The notes beneath the pieces are model-generated. The model was not told the origin of the DNA. It did no database searches and was given only the letters and a program-made list of their open reading frames with translations. Made by a program: the position numbers and the translations under genes. Shown piece after piece: positions 43,427 to 52,694 of a stretch of DNA of 64,000 bases. The first letter of the stretch is position 1. Each line of letters opens with the position of its first letter. The stretch is taken from contig JBNKEE010000032.1 in assembly GCA_050288625.1 (NCBI GenBank), forward strand, positions 60,379-124,378. The letters are read 5' to 3'. The stretch comes from JAAGZL01 sp050288625 (GTDB lineage: Bacteria; Pseudomonadota; Gammaproteobacteria; Chromatiales; Chromatiaceae).

Positions 43427-44179
43427 ATGTCAGATGTGGAAATGGAGATAGTCTCCAGAACGGATGTTGGTCTTAAACGCAATCACAATGAGGACAGACT
43501 AGCTGTATATCCGGATAGGGGTCTGGTCCTATTGGCGGATGGGATGGGCGGATATAATGCTGGCGAGGTTGCCAGCCAATTGGTCATTGACACGGTCGCG
43601 GCGGAGCTTTTGCCGGTGCTGGAGAAGATGAATGGATCAATCGGTGAAAAGGAGATCGTGTCTGCCATTGAGATATCAAATTTAGCTATATTTAATGCTG
43701 TAGAGCAGAATGCTGAACTCAATGGAATGGGCACAACCCTGGTTCTAGCGGTCTTTAGTGGACAACAAGCCGCTTTTGCCCATGTTGGAGATTCGCGACT
43801 TTATCGATTGAGGGATGGAAAGTTTGAACAGCTGACATCAGATCACTCCATGCTACAGGAGCTGTTGGATCGAGGCATGTTTAAAACGGAAGAAGAGGCT
43901 GTTGATGCTGGTGTTCCCTCTTCTGTATTAACTAGAGGACTCGGGGTTGAGTACGATATAGAGGTGGATTTTAGAGAAGAGGACCTAAAGGATGGTGATA
44001 TCTATCTTCTCTGTTCGGACGGGTTAAGTGGAATGATACCGGATGAGGCGATTCACTCTGTGTTGGAATCATTGCAGGAAGATTTGCCTGGAGCGGCTGA
44101 TCTTCTGACAAAGCTGGCATTGGAGAATGGTGGCAAAGACAATATTTCGTTGATACTTGCGCGGTGTCGCAATAGGTAG
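43427..44179 (+). CDS. PP2C-type protein phosphatase (Stp1-like)
   Basis: The 250-residue protein carries the PP2C motifs: VGLKRNHNEDRL, LADGMGGYNAGEVAS (metal-binding Asp), GMGTTLVLAVF, HVGDSRLYRLRDGKFEQLTSDHS, LLCSDGLSGM and GGKDNISLIL. It removes phosphate from Ser and Thr. It is followed by an FHA protein gene. A second copy of the same pair is at 54363-52695. No partner kinase is in the window. Confidence 0.95.
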   Translation: MSDVEMEIVSRTDVGLKRNHNEDRLAVYPDRGLVLLADGMGGYNAGEVASQLVIDTVAAELLPVLEKMNGSIGEKEIVSAIEISNLAIFNAVEQNAELNGMGTTLVLAVFSGQQAAFAHVGDSRLYRLRDGKFEQLTSDHSMLQELLDRGMFKTEEEAVDAGVPSSVLTRGLGVEYDIEVDFREEDLKDGDIYLLCSDGLSGMIPDEAIHSVLESLQEDLPGAADLLTKLALENGGKDNISLILARCRNR

Positions 44180-44237
44180 TAACCATGGGGATTATTCTAG
44201 AGATGGCTATAGAATTTATTAGTACTGGAGGTTATGT

Positions 44238-44894
44238 ATGGACAAGATCATGATTCTTCAGAACGGACATGTTCTCAAGGAAATAGAGCTAGATAAACAG
44301 CAGCTTGTGATTGGTCGCGATGAAAAAAACGGCATTCACTTGGGCGACCCTTCGGTGAGTAGAAGGCATGCTCTGCTGTCCTGTGCCCTGGATGAGTATT
44401 TTATAGAAGACCTGGGGAGCACCAACGGCACCCTATTGAATGATAGGCCTGTAACAAAGCATATCCTCAAAAGTGGCGATCTCTTACGCATAGGTGAGTA
44501 CGTGTTGAGTTTTGAACGTGCTGAACCGGAACTTCTGATCGATGATGAAGACCCGGAAAAGACCCAGGTTATACGTACGATTGCACCGAAACCGCAGCAG
44601 CCGCCGCCTCCGGTAAGTGTTGCGCCTAAGACTGCCACCCTAAAGTATTTTCGAGGCCCAAGGAAAGGCGAATCGGAAAAGATTGATCGTTCTCTCTACA
44701 CTCTGGGTAAACCGGGTGGAGATGTTGCGGTCATCGCGCGTCGCTCCCAAGGATTCTATCTGATGAAGATTGGAAAGAATTCTGTCCCTACCATCAATAA
44801 CAAAAAGGTGGATGTCGGTGGTGGTATCAAGCTGAACGAGGGGGACATGGTCGAGGTGGGCGAGAACGCTGTTGAGATATCTTTTGCCAGCTAA
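44238..44894 (+). CDS. FHA domain protein
   Basis: The 218-residue protein has the phosphothreonine-binding FHA motifs GRDEKNGIHLGDPSVSRRHALL and EDLGSTNGTLLNDRPV. A proline-rich linker (KPQQPPPPVSV) leads to a second, degenerate FHA-like half (VAVIARRSQGFYLMKIGKNSV ... VEVGENAVEISFAS). It should bind phosphorylated partners, presumably those handled by the preceding phosphatase. It resembles the FHA protein encoded at 52695-53516. Confidence 0.93.
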   Translation: MDKIMILQNGHVLKEIELDKQQLVIGRDEKNGIHLGDPSVSRRHALLSCALDEYFIEDLGSTNGTLLNDRPVTKHILKSGDLLRIGEYVLSFERAEPELLIDDEDPEKTQVIRTIAPKPQQPPPPVSVAPKTATLKYFRGPRKGESEKIDRSLYTLGKPGGDVAVIARRSQGFYLMKIGKNSVPTINNKKVDVGGGIKLNEGDMVEVGENAVEISFAS

Positions 44895-44897
44895 ATC

Positions 44898-47516
44898 TTA
44901 ATCGTTATCCGCAAACAGTTTTTTGAGCCGATACAGCTGCTCCAGTGCTTGTTTTGGAGTTAGTTCGTCCGGATCTATGATCTCGAGTTCACTCAGAACT
45001 CGGTTTTCCTTAAGATTACCGACATCGTTCGTATCGACACCGAATAGCGGTAGCTGATTTATTTGTTGTTCCGCGTGTTGTTGTGCTGACTGTTCCAGTT
45101 CTCTAAGACGGGTTCGGGCACGTTGAATGATCTCTTTTGGCACACCCGCCAGGGCCGCTACCTGCAGGCCATAGCTTTGATTAGCGGGGCCATCGGTAAC
45201 GGCATGCAGGAAGACGATGGAATCACCATGCTCCACCGCGTCCAGATGTACGTTGGCAATACCGGGATATTCATCCGGCAGTGTGGTTAGTTCGAAATAA
45301 TGGGTTGCGAACAGAGTGTAGGCGCTAATACTTGTCGCCAGCTCAACGGCGCAGGACCATGCTAGGGAAAGACCGTCAAATGTGCTGGTACCACGACCTA
45401 CCTCGTCCATTAGGACCAGGCTGTTCTCCGTGGCGTTGTGTAAGATATTGGCGGTTTCTTCCATCTCTACCATAAAGGTTGAACGCCCTCCCGCCAGGTC
45501 GTCTGACGCACCTATGCGAGAGAAGATTCGGTCGATAGGGCCTATCCTGGCACTGGCAGCAGGGACAAAACTACCGGCGTGCGCCAACAATACGATAAGC
45601 GCGATCTGCCTCATGTAGGTGGACTTCCCCCCCATGTTGGGTCCGGTGATAATCAGAACTCGGCACAGGTCAGTAAACTCCACATGGTTAGGCACGAACG
45701 GCTCGTCGTTTACCATCTCTACCACCGGGTGCCGTCCATCCTGAATACTGATGCCAGGCTGGTCGTTATGCTGTGGGACCTTTAGATTGAGCTTTTCAGC
45801 TCGTTCAGCAAATGTGGTGATTACATCCAGAGCCGCGAGAGACGCGGCGCATGTTTGCAATGAGGAGATATGGAGTTGCAGCTTCTCCATGAGTTCATCA
45901 TAAAGCGCCTTCTCTCGTGCCAGGGAACGTTCCCTGGCTGACAACACCTGGTCTTCAAACTTCTTGAGCTCAGGGATGATGAAGCGTTCGGCAGATTTTA
46001 GGGTTTGGCGGCGCACATACTCATTCGGAACAGCATCTGACTGCAGGCGACTTATCTCTATGTAGTAGCCGTGTACCCGATTGTAGCTTACCTTCAGACT
46101 GGGAATTCCGGTGCGTTCCCGTTCTCTCTGCTCCAGATCAAGCAAGTACTGTTCTGAGTTGCTGGACAGATTGCGAAGCTCGTCCAGATCGGCGTCATAA
46201 CCCGGGGCGATCACTCCGCCGTCTCGTATCAGCATGGGTGGATTCTCTATGATCGCCTTTTCCAATAGCTCTACAATCTTGGGATGGGTTCCGATGTTCG
46301 AAGCCAGCTGTTCAAGTAGTGTAGAGTCAAAAGTGCCAAGCAACTGCTGTAGCTGCGGCAGGCGCGCCAGTGATGTCATAAGGGTGGAGAGGTCACGCGG
46401 TCGCGCCGACTTCAATGCGATGCGGGACAGAATGCGTTCGATATCACCCACACCATGCAACTCGTCATGCAGATCGTTGAATCTGCCGTTTTCCAGAAGA
46501 ACGCTGATAGCGGCATGGCGTTGACGTATCTTATCTATGTTGCGTAAAGGGCGGCTGATCCAACGTCGCAGCATGCGGCTGCCCATGGCTGTGGCCGTGC
46601 GGTCCAGAATACCGCATAGGGTGTTATGTGGCTGACCACTGAGACTGTGTTCCAGCTCCAGGTTGCGGCGCGTGGCGGCATCTATGATGATAGCATCCTC
46701 GCGCCGTTCCACAGAGATGCCTCTGATGTGAGGTAGAGCACTGCGCTGAGTCTCATTAACATATTGCATCAGTGCGCCTGCAGCGATCACGCCTAGAGTT
46801 TGATCTGAACAACCAAATCCACTTAGGTCTCTGGTGCCAAACTGTTGAGTTAGGAGCCGTTGTGCCGTCTCCAGATCGAAGTGCCAGATGGGGCGTCTGG
46901 TTATACCTCTCTGCTCCGGCATGCCAGCTGGTAGTCCATGATCTTCTGCCAGTAGCAGCTCTGCCGGACGCAGACGTTCCAGTTCGCCGGTCAGGGCCTC
47001 GGTAGAATCAAGTTGCTGTAGCTGAAAACGTCCGCTGCACAGATCTATAACGGCTAATCCAAAGACACCATCTGTCTCAAACAAGGCCCCCAGTAGGTTA
47101 TCTCTGCGTTCCTCCAGTAATGCCTCGTCAGTTATAGTGCCGGGAGTTACAACCCGCACCACCTGGCGTTCCACTGGTCCTTTGCTGGCTGCGGGATCTC
47201 CGATTTGTTCACATATAGCCACGGATTCGCCCTGCCTTACCAGGCGTGCCAGGTAGTTCTCTGCAGCGTGGTAAGGGACACCGGCCATAGGTATGGGATG
47301 TCCTGCGCTCTGGCCTCGCTTGGTTAGGGTGATGTCCAGTAGTCGCGCCGCCTTTTCCGCATCTGCGTAGAATAGCTCATAAAAATCACCCATACGGTAG
47401 AATACCAACATGTTTGGGTATTCCGCTTTGATGCGTAAGTATTGTTGCATCATGGGGGTATGGTTGCTCTTCTGGTCTTCCTTTGACACCTTCTTTGTTG
47501 TCTGGTTATTTTTCAT
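44898..47516 (-). CDS. mutS: DNA mismatch repair protein MutS
   Basis: The 872-residue protein begins with the mismatch-binding domain (TPMMQQYLRIKAEYPNMLVFYRMGDFYELFYADAEKAARLLDITLTKRG, with the conserved FYE). The ATPase core has GPNMGGKSTYMRQ, DEVGRGTSTFDGLSLAW and FATHYFELT. It recognises mismatches after replication. It converges on the FHA gene with 3 bp between stops. Confidence 0.98.
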   Translation of the reverse strand: MKNNQTTKKVSKEDQKSNHTPMMQQYLRIKAEYPNMLVFYRMGDFYELFYADAEKAARLLDITLTKRGQSAGHPIPMAGVPYHAAENYLARLVRQGESVAICEQIGDPAASKGPVERQVVRVVTPGTITDEALLEERRDNLLGALFETDGVFGLAVIDLCSGRFQLQQLDSTEALTGELERLRPAELLLAEDHGLPAGMPEQRGITRRPIWHFDLETAQRLLTQQFGTRDLSGFGCSDQTLGVIAAGALMQYVNETQRSALPHIRGISVERREDAIIIDAATRRNLELEHSLSGQPHNTLCGILDRTATAMGSRMLRRWISRPLRNIDKIRQRHAAISVLLENGRFNDLHDELHGVGDIERILSRIALKSARPRDLSTLMTSLARLPQLQQLLGTFDSTLLEQLASNIGTHPKIVELLEKAIIENPPMLIRDGGVIAPGYDADLDELRNLSSNSEQYLLDLEQRERERTGIPSLKVSYNRVHGYYIEISRLQSDAVPNEYVRRQTLKSAERFIIPELKKFEDQVLSARERSLAREKALYDELMEKLQLHISSLQTCAASLAALDVITTFAERAEKLNLKVPQHNDQPGISIQDGRHPVVEMVNDEPFVPNHVEFTDLCRVLIITGPNMGGKSTYMRQIALIVLLAHAGSFVPAASARIGPIDRIFSRIGASDDLAGGRSTFMVEMEETANILHNATENSLVLMDEVGRGTSTFDGLSLAWSCAVELATSISAYTLFATHYFELTTLPDEYPGIANVHLDAVEHGDSIVFLHAVTDGPANQSYGLQVAALAGVPKEIIQRARTRLRELEQSAQQHAEQQINQLPLFGVDTNDVGNLKENRVLSELEIIDPDELTPKQALEQLYRLKKLFADND

Positions 47517-47554
47517 TACGATGTTTAAGAGTTCTATATTGCAAGGGGTGTGGG

Positions 47555-49444
47555 TTAACTGGCATTAAGACCAAGTTTTTTGGCTATCAATATAAAGAAA
47601 TACCGTGATTGAGCAATATACTTGCTTCCTATTTCGGTAAAATGGCGATTGTCAAAGAAGATCGGGTAACCGGATGGAGTTGCAATTCTACACCTCGTGG
47701 CTTCACAAAGTAGGCCATATGTATTCAGATATGTGGTGCCTGGGATACTGGATAGGTAAGTGTTTATATCATTGACTTCCTTCATGCTTAGTCTTCTCGC
47801 TTCGAGTTCGGCCTCGTTCTGATCAAGACCTATTTCCAAGTATTTAATGCTTTTTAATGGTAGGTGTTTGCTTCCGACTATATATATTTCTGCACTTGAA
47901 TTGCGTGACTTTATCTCAGATATATCATTTTTGAGATACTTTAGGGAGCTTGTGAACCATGCATAAGAAATAACAATTTTCTCTGCTGTCTCAACCCTTT
48001 TGTCCTTGGCAAATCTAACGCGGTCATCTTTACATCTTTCAAGTTCTTTGTCAGAAGGGATGTATTTATCAAGATACTCTCCCGACGTGTAAAAGTTATC
48101 ACTGTATTTGATTTGGCAGTGTTTCGAGCTGGAAAAAAAACGAATACTGTCCTTTAGGTGCGGATCAAATTTAAGAATGACATTTATGAAGTCAGCTGCC
48201 TGGCTATCTCCAACTATAAGTATCTTTTCATTGTTTGTACTAGACCATGCATGAGGTAGCTTTTTAGATTCACGCCATGTATATCCATGCCCATCCTTTA
48301 CAATCTGTTCAAAGCCAAACATGCTTGATTTTGTATTATTGGTTTGCTCGCGTACAGTGAATATAATCACAAGGGTTGCGCATATAAGGGTGACCGAGGC
48401 GAGTGAAAGCGGCCCAGAGAACGTTTTTGAATCACTCTTAATTCGACGAAAGGGTTGCTCAACAATAAAGTACATTGCCAGGGCAAGGCCAAAAGTACCA
48501 AGGAAAATTACTATGCCTAATGTTACTCCAATGGCATAGCCCGCGAGGCCTGTGAATACGATCATGGGCCAGTGAACGAGATATGCTGAGTAGCTAATTT
48601 TGCCTGCCCAAACACTTAAAGGGTTTGATAGAATAGCTCCAGCCTTTGATTGTCCGCACCAAATGACAAGAATAGTCCCTATGGATGGAAACAGAAATGC
48701 GTAGCTTGGAAAGTTGGTTCCAGAATTAATCCAAAAGGATGACAATACAATTAGAGTCACGCCGAGAAGAAGTAGAATTGAGTTTGTAGGTGTTTGAACT
48801 TTATAGCGTTCAATCCAAATTGTGGCTGCGCCAAGCGCAAACTCGAAGGTTCTAAAAGGCATCCAGTAAAAAACAGTTGAATGCTTGCCGTCGTTTATAT
48901 AAGTATTGCCGACGATAAAACTTATAAGGCCAGCCATCAATATAACAATAACGATATTGTTACTACTTTTGAGAAGTTTATAAGACGTAATAAGTAAGGC
49001 GGGCCAAAGCAAATAGAATTGCTCTTCGACTGATAGTGACCACGTGTGAAGTAGCAGCTTTGGCGCACCTTCCGTATCGAAGTAACCCTGTTTGCTCCAG
49101 AAATAGATATTTGAAAGAGCTGAAAACGTATACACTACTTCATTTAAGGTGTCTTTCAGAACTTCAGGAAAAAATAGGAACGTCAGTACAGAAGTAACGA
49201 TTGTAGTTACAAAGAGTGCCGGAAATAATCTTTTTAGTCTCCTTAGATAGAAATAACCGAAATTGAAAGTATTTGTTTTACGAATCTCCGACAGAATTAA
49301 TTTTGTAATCAGATACCCAGAAATAATGAAGAATACATCTACCCCGATAAAACCACCTGGCATAAATGTTGGATTCAAGTGAAATATAATAACGACGGAC
49401 ACTGCAAGCGCCCTTAATCCGTCAATATCAGGTCTGTATGTCAT
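47555..49444 (-). CDS. OafA/YrhL-type membrane acyltransferase with SGNH domain
   Basis: The 629-residue protein has an acyltransferase-3 membrane part with about ten spans (YRPDIDGLRALAVSVVIIFHL, containing the conserved H). A periplasmic SGNH hydrolase-like part follows (ILIVGDSQAADFINVILKF ... FDNRHFTEIGSKYIAQ). It adds acetyl groups to a surface polysaccharide such as O-antigen. It is AT-rich compared with mutS and pncC around it, and there are no polysaccharide genes nearby, so a lateral insertion is likely. Confidence 0.93.
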   Translation of the reverse strand: MTYRPDIDGLRALAVSVVIIFHLNPTFMPGGFIGVDVFFIISGYLITKLILSEIRKTNTFNFGYFYLRRLKRLFPALFVTTIVTSVLTFLFFPEVLKDTLNEVVYTFSALSNIYFWSKQGYFDTEGAPKLLLHTWSLSVEEQFYLLWPALLITSYKLLKSSNNIVIVILMAGLISFIVGNTYINDGKHSTVFYWMPFRTFEFALGAATIWIERYKVQTPTNSILLLLGVTLIVLSSFWINSGTNFPSYAFLFPSIGTILVIWCGQSKAGAILSNPLSVWAGKISYSAYLVHWPMIVFTGLAGYAIGVTLGIVIFLGTFGLALAMYFIVEQPFRRIKSDSKTFSGPLSLASVTLICATLVIIFTVREQTNNTKSSMFGFEQIVKDGHGYTWRESKKLPHAWSSTNNEKILIVGDSQAADFINVILKFDPHLKDSIRFFSSSKHCQIKYSDNFYTSGEYLDKYIPSDKELERCKDDRVRFAKDKRVETAEKIVISYAWFTSSLKYLKNDISEIKSRNSSAEIYIVGSKHLPLKSIKYLEIGLDQNEAELEARRLSMKEVNDINTYLSSIPGTTYLNTYGLLCEATRCRIATPSGYPIFFDNRHFTEIGSKYIAQSRYFFILIAKKLGLNAS

Positions 49445-49636
49445 ATTCGTTTATATTCCAACTGGCTTTTTGGTTATTCCCTTGTATCTATGATTAAACG
49501 AGGAGATTAAGTAAAGGAAGTTGTAGCGGATTGTGCTGCATCGCTTAATGGCATGGCTTTTAGGTACAAACTAACAAACTTCCAGTTTCTGAATACAACT
49601 AAATAAGTCATCTTTATATGACAGATCACCCGATTT
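49445..49636. other. AT-rich gap, nothing recognised
   Basis: The 192-bp gap upstream of the acyltransferase is AT-rich and holds no supported gene. It presumably carries the acyltransferase promoter and may be one edge of the inserted segment. Confidence 0.4.
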
Positions 49637-49912
49637 TTACCCAAAGGTGTAGAGTTTCTCCACCGGCTTAATAATCTTCCAGGTGCAGGACATGCCGGCG
49701 GGAAAGGTCACTAGGTCACCGCGACCAAACTCCAGTGGATCACCTCCCTCGGGGGTGATGATCACTTGGCCGCGTAGGAAATAGCATGTCTCGGTTTTGT
49801 CGTATGTCCATTGGAACTCTGATTCCTCTTTTTCCCATAGGGCCCAATCGAACACGCCCAGAATCTCAAGTTTGGCCGGCGAAGGTTGACGTTCGAAACT
49901 GAATTCTGACAT
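49637..49912 (-). CDS. small cupin protein
   Basis: The 91-residue protein is a single cupin domain of the ureidoglycine-hydrolase-like (DUF861) type: ETCYFLRGQVIITPEGGDPLEFGRGDLVTFPAGMSCTWKI. It lacks most cupin metal histidines. Function unknown. Confidence 0.85.
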   Translation of the reverse strand: MSEFSFERQPSPAKLEILGVFDWALWEKEESEFQWTYDKTETCYFLRGQVIITPEGGDPLEFGRGDLVTFPAGMSCTWKIIKPVEKLYTFG

Positions 49913-50029
49913 TTTTACCTCCCAATCTTTATTTATTTGTATAGTTGCAGGTAAGTTTGCACAGTTTATCCGATTTAAGCCTTGTTCGCTGCATTGCGTT
50001 CAGCATATTTCTTGGTAATACTCAGATGC

Positions 50030-50515
50030 ATGGAAGATAGACTGAAGCAACTGGCGGTTGGACTTAGTCACAGGCTTAGGAGCAAGGGTGGTGTAATGGT
50101 CAGCGCTGAGTCCTGCACCGGAGGCTGGATCGCCAAGTCCATGACAGATGTGCCGGGAAGTAGTAGCTGTTTTGATCGTGCGTTTGTCACCTATAGTAAC
50201 GAGGCCAAACAGGAGATGCTTGGGGTTTCGCCAGAGACTCTGGAGCGGCATGGTGCTGTGAGTGAGGACGCGGTGCGAGAGATGGCGCAGGGGGCGTTAG
50301 AGAGAAGTAGGGCGACCGTGGTTGTAGCGGTTAGTGGCATAGCCGGCCCAGATGGAGGGACAGAGGAGAAGCCGGTCGGTACTGTGTGGTTGGCCTGGGG
50401 GGTAAGGGGCAGGGGGATTATCGCTTGCAAAGAGCATTTTTCTGGCGACAGAGAAGATGTGCGCTATAGGTCAAGCGTAGCGGCGCTGCAGGGGCTATTG
50501 GATCTAATTGACTGA
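50030..50515 (+). CDS. pncC: nicotinamide-nucleotide amidase (CinA C-terminal type)
   Basis: The 161-residue protein has MVSAESCTGGWIAKSMTDVPGSS, FVTYSNEAKQEMLGV, and AVSGIAGPDGGTEEKPVGTVWLAW. It deamidates NMN to nicotinate mononucleotide. ATG 50030 gives the size of E. coli PncC (about 165); the frame is open upstream. The next gene overlaps by 8 bp. Confidence 0.94.
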   Translation: MEDRLKQLAVGLSHRLRSKGGVMVSAESCTGGWIAKSMTDVPGSSSCFDRAFVTYSNEAKQEMLGVSPETLERHGAVSEDAVREMAQGALERSRATVVVAVSGIAGPDGGTEEKPVGTVWLAWGVRGRGIIACKEHFSGDREDVRYRSSVAALQGLLDLID

Positions 50516-51032
50516 GTCCAAACTCAATAACTTGTTTTTTGCCCTCTGGCCGGATCGGTCTGTCAGAGATGAGCTGGTTCGTTTGCAACAAGACCTCTAC
50601 GGACGGTGTGGGTTACTGCAGCATCAGGAAGATCTGCATATGACACTGGTATTTTTGGGTAAGGTCACATCTGAACAGCTGGAATGCATCATACGGGTGG
50701 CAGACAGTGTTGATGTGACGCCTATCAGCATAAAACTAGCCAGGACAGGATATTGGAAGAGGCCGCGCATACACTGGTGTGGTCCAGATATGACGCCAGA
50801 CCCGCTCAAACAACTGGTATTGGATTTGCAGCAAGCCCTAGTTACCTGCGGATTTGAACCAGAGCAGCGTGACTATAAGCCCCATGTGACCCTGGTACGT
50901 AAAGCTATACCTGTTGCTGTTGAAACACTGGATGCCCAAATAGTATGGCGACCTCAGGAGTTTGTTCTCGCCGGTTCCTGCTACCACGCAACTCTGCCTC
51001 GTTACCAGATCGTTGAACGATGGGGTATATAA
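50508..51032 (+). CDS. thpR: RNA 2',3'-cyclic phosphodiesterase ThpR
   Basis: The 174-residue protein has the two HxT motifs of the 2H family: DLHMTLVFLGKV and YKPHVTLVRKA. It begins KLNNLFFALWPDRSVRDEL. It opens 2',3'-cyclic phosphates at RNA ends. It starts with TTG at 50508, overlapping pncC; the start is uncertain. Confidence 0.92.
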   Translation: MTESKLNNLFFALWPDRSVRDELVRLQQDLYGRCGLLQHQEDLHMTLVFLGKVTSEQLECIIRVADSVDVTPISIKLARTGYWKRPRIHWCGPDMTPDPLKQLVLDLQQALVTCGFEPEQRDYKPHVTLVRKAIPVAVETLDAQIVWRPQEFVLAGSCYHATLPRYQIVERWGI

Positions 51033-51075
51033 TTTCAGTCAGATCAATAGGATGGAATAGAGTTGAAACCCGGGG

Positions 51076-51104
51076 ATGACATCAAGAAATGTCTGTGCCA
51101 TAAT
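51076..51104 (+). promoter_or_regulatory. recA promoter
   Basis: ATGACA (51076-51081) and CATAAT (51099-51104), 17 bp apart, are each one base from the sigma-70 consensus and lie about 70 bp before recA. No canonical LexA box (CTGT-N8-ACAG) was seen across this gap. Confidence 0.6.
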
Positions 51105-51172
51105 GGAGAACATCTGTAGAACGCTATCTTGTGGCTGGAGGCCAGAGACATAATTGCAAACTGGGGGGTATG

Positions 51173-52216
51173 ATGGACGAAAATCGTAAAAAAGCACTTA
51201 GCGCGGCACTTAGCCAGATTGAAAAGCAGTTCGGTAAGGGCTCCGTCATGCGAATGGGGGATGTGAGCTCGGTACGCAATATAGATGTGGTATCCACCGG
51301 TTCTTTGAGTCTGGATATCGCTCTGGGTATAGGAGGTGTTCCGCGAGGGCGTGTGGTTGAGATCTATGGCCCGGAATCATCAGGTAAGACTACCTTGACC
51401 CTACATGTGGTGGCTGAGGCACAGAAGCTGGGTGGCACGGCAGCATTTGTGGATGCTGAGCATGCATTAGATCCGATATACGCAGAGAAGTTGGGAGTAA
51501 ATATGGATGATCTTCTGGTGTCTCAACCGGATACCGGAGAGCAGGCGCTGGAGATAACCGATATGCTCGTACGGTCAGGCGCAGTGGACGTAGTGGTAGT
51601 GGACTCAGTAGCTGCTCTCACACCCAAAGCGGAGATAGAAGGTGAGATGGGAGACTCTCACGTCGGTCTCCAGGCCAGACTTATGTCCCAGGCCCTGCGC
51701 AAGCTTACTGCCAATATCAAACGTTCCAACTGTCTGGTCATATTCATTAACCAGATACGCATGAAGATCGGCGTCATGTTCGGTAGTCCAGAGACCACTA
51801 CCGGAGGAAATGCCCTGAAGTTCTACTCATCGGTGAGGTTGGATATTCGTCGCACCGGCGCCATAAAAAAGGGAGAGGAGGTTATTGGTAATGAAACCAG
51901 AGTCAAAGTGGTAAAGAACAAGGTGGCTCCACCATTTAAGCAGTGTAATTTTGAGATCTTATACGGGGAAGGTATTTCGCGTGAAGGCGAGATTATCGAA
52001 CTGGGCGTTCAGCATGACATCGTAGATAAATCTGGTTCTTGGTATAGCTATAACGGCGATCGCATCGGACAGGGCAAGGATAATGTTCGAGGATTTTTAA
52101 AAGAGAACCCTGGTATTGCCCAGGAGATAGAGGGGAAGATTAGAGATGTGGTATTTCCCAAGCCGGAAGTGGTTGAGTCGACGGAAGAGTCCAGACCAGT
52201 GGAGGCCGAGGTCTGA
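51173..52216 (+). CDS. recA: RecA recombinase
   Basis: The 347-residue protein begins MDENRKKALSAALSQIEKQFGKGSVMRMGD. It has Walker A GPESSGKTTLTLHV, VVVDSVAALTPKAEIEGEMGD and the L2 loop GVMFGSPETTTGGNALKFYSSVRLDIRR. It carries out strand exchange and SOS induction. ATG 51173, behind a GGGGGG ribosome site, fits the family start better than 51131. recX follows 26 bp later. Confidence 0.98.
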   Translation: MDENRKKALSAALSQIEKQFGKGSVMRMGDVSSVRNIDVVSTGSLSLDIALGIGGVPRGRVVEIYGPESSGKTTLTLHVVAEAQKLGGTAAFVDAEHALDPIYAEKLGVNMDDLLVSQPDTGEQALEITDMLVRSGAVDVVVVDSVAALTPKAEIEGEMGDSHVGLQARLMSQALRKLTANIKRSNCLVIFINQIRMKIGVMFGSPETTTGGNALKFYSSVRLDIRRTGAIKKGEEVIGNETRVKVVKNKVAPPFKQCNFEILYGEGISREGEIIELGVQHDIVDKSGSWYSYNGDRIGQGKDNVRGFLKENPGIAQEIEGKIRDVVFPKPEVVESTEESRPVEAEV

Positions 52217-52242
52217 GCGGAGAACTCTCTCAGGATGTTATA

Positions 52243-52668
52243 GTGCAGGCGGCGTTACGCCTGCTCACCAATCGCGAACATTCACGTGCTGAGCTTTATA
52301 GAAAGCTTCAAAACAGATTTGCCGATTCTATCCTTATAGGTTCAACACTTGATGGATTAGAGGAGCAGGGTTATCTGAGTGATGAGCGCTTTGCAGAGGA
52401 GTATGTATATGGGCGCAGGCGCAAAGGCTATGGTCCATTGCGGATAACGGCCGAGCTGCGAGAGAGGGGTATAAGCAAAGAGATTATTTCCAGATATATT
52501 GGGGATCAAGATGATGGATGGTATCAACTGATGCAGCAGGCGGCGGCTGCTAAATTTGGTGTTACAGCCATATCTGACCCCGGATCTCAGCAGAAGACAG
52601 CGCGCTTTTTGGAGTATCGTGGTTTCCCGGTTTCTATGATCAGACGCTACCTATGGGATGACGGATGA
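52243..52668 (+). CDS. recX: RecX regulator of RecA
   Basis: The 141-residue protein has the RecX helical repeats: RLLTNREHSRAELYRKL, LEEQGYLSDERFAEEYVYGRRRKGYGPLRITAELRERGI and ARFLEYRGFPVSMIRRYL. It binds and inhibits RecA. The start is GTG 52243, slightly short at the N terminus; no good alternative codon was seen. Confidence 0.94.
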   Translation: MQAALRLLTNREHSRAELYRKLQNRFADSILIGSTLDGLEEQGYLSDERFAEEYVYGRRRKGYGPLRITAELRERGISKEIISRYIGDQDDGWYQLMQQAAAAKFGVTAISDPGSQQKTARFLEYRGFPVSMIRRYLWDDG

Positions 52669-52694
52669 CCGGGCAGGACCAATTATTTATGTAC

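Noticed and set aside
51033..51172. LexA (SOS) box before recA
   Set aside because: No CTGT-N8-ACAG match was found; partial matches such as ctgtgccataat lack the second half.
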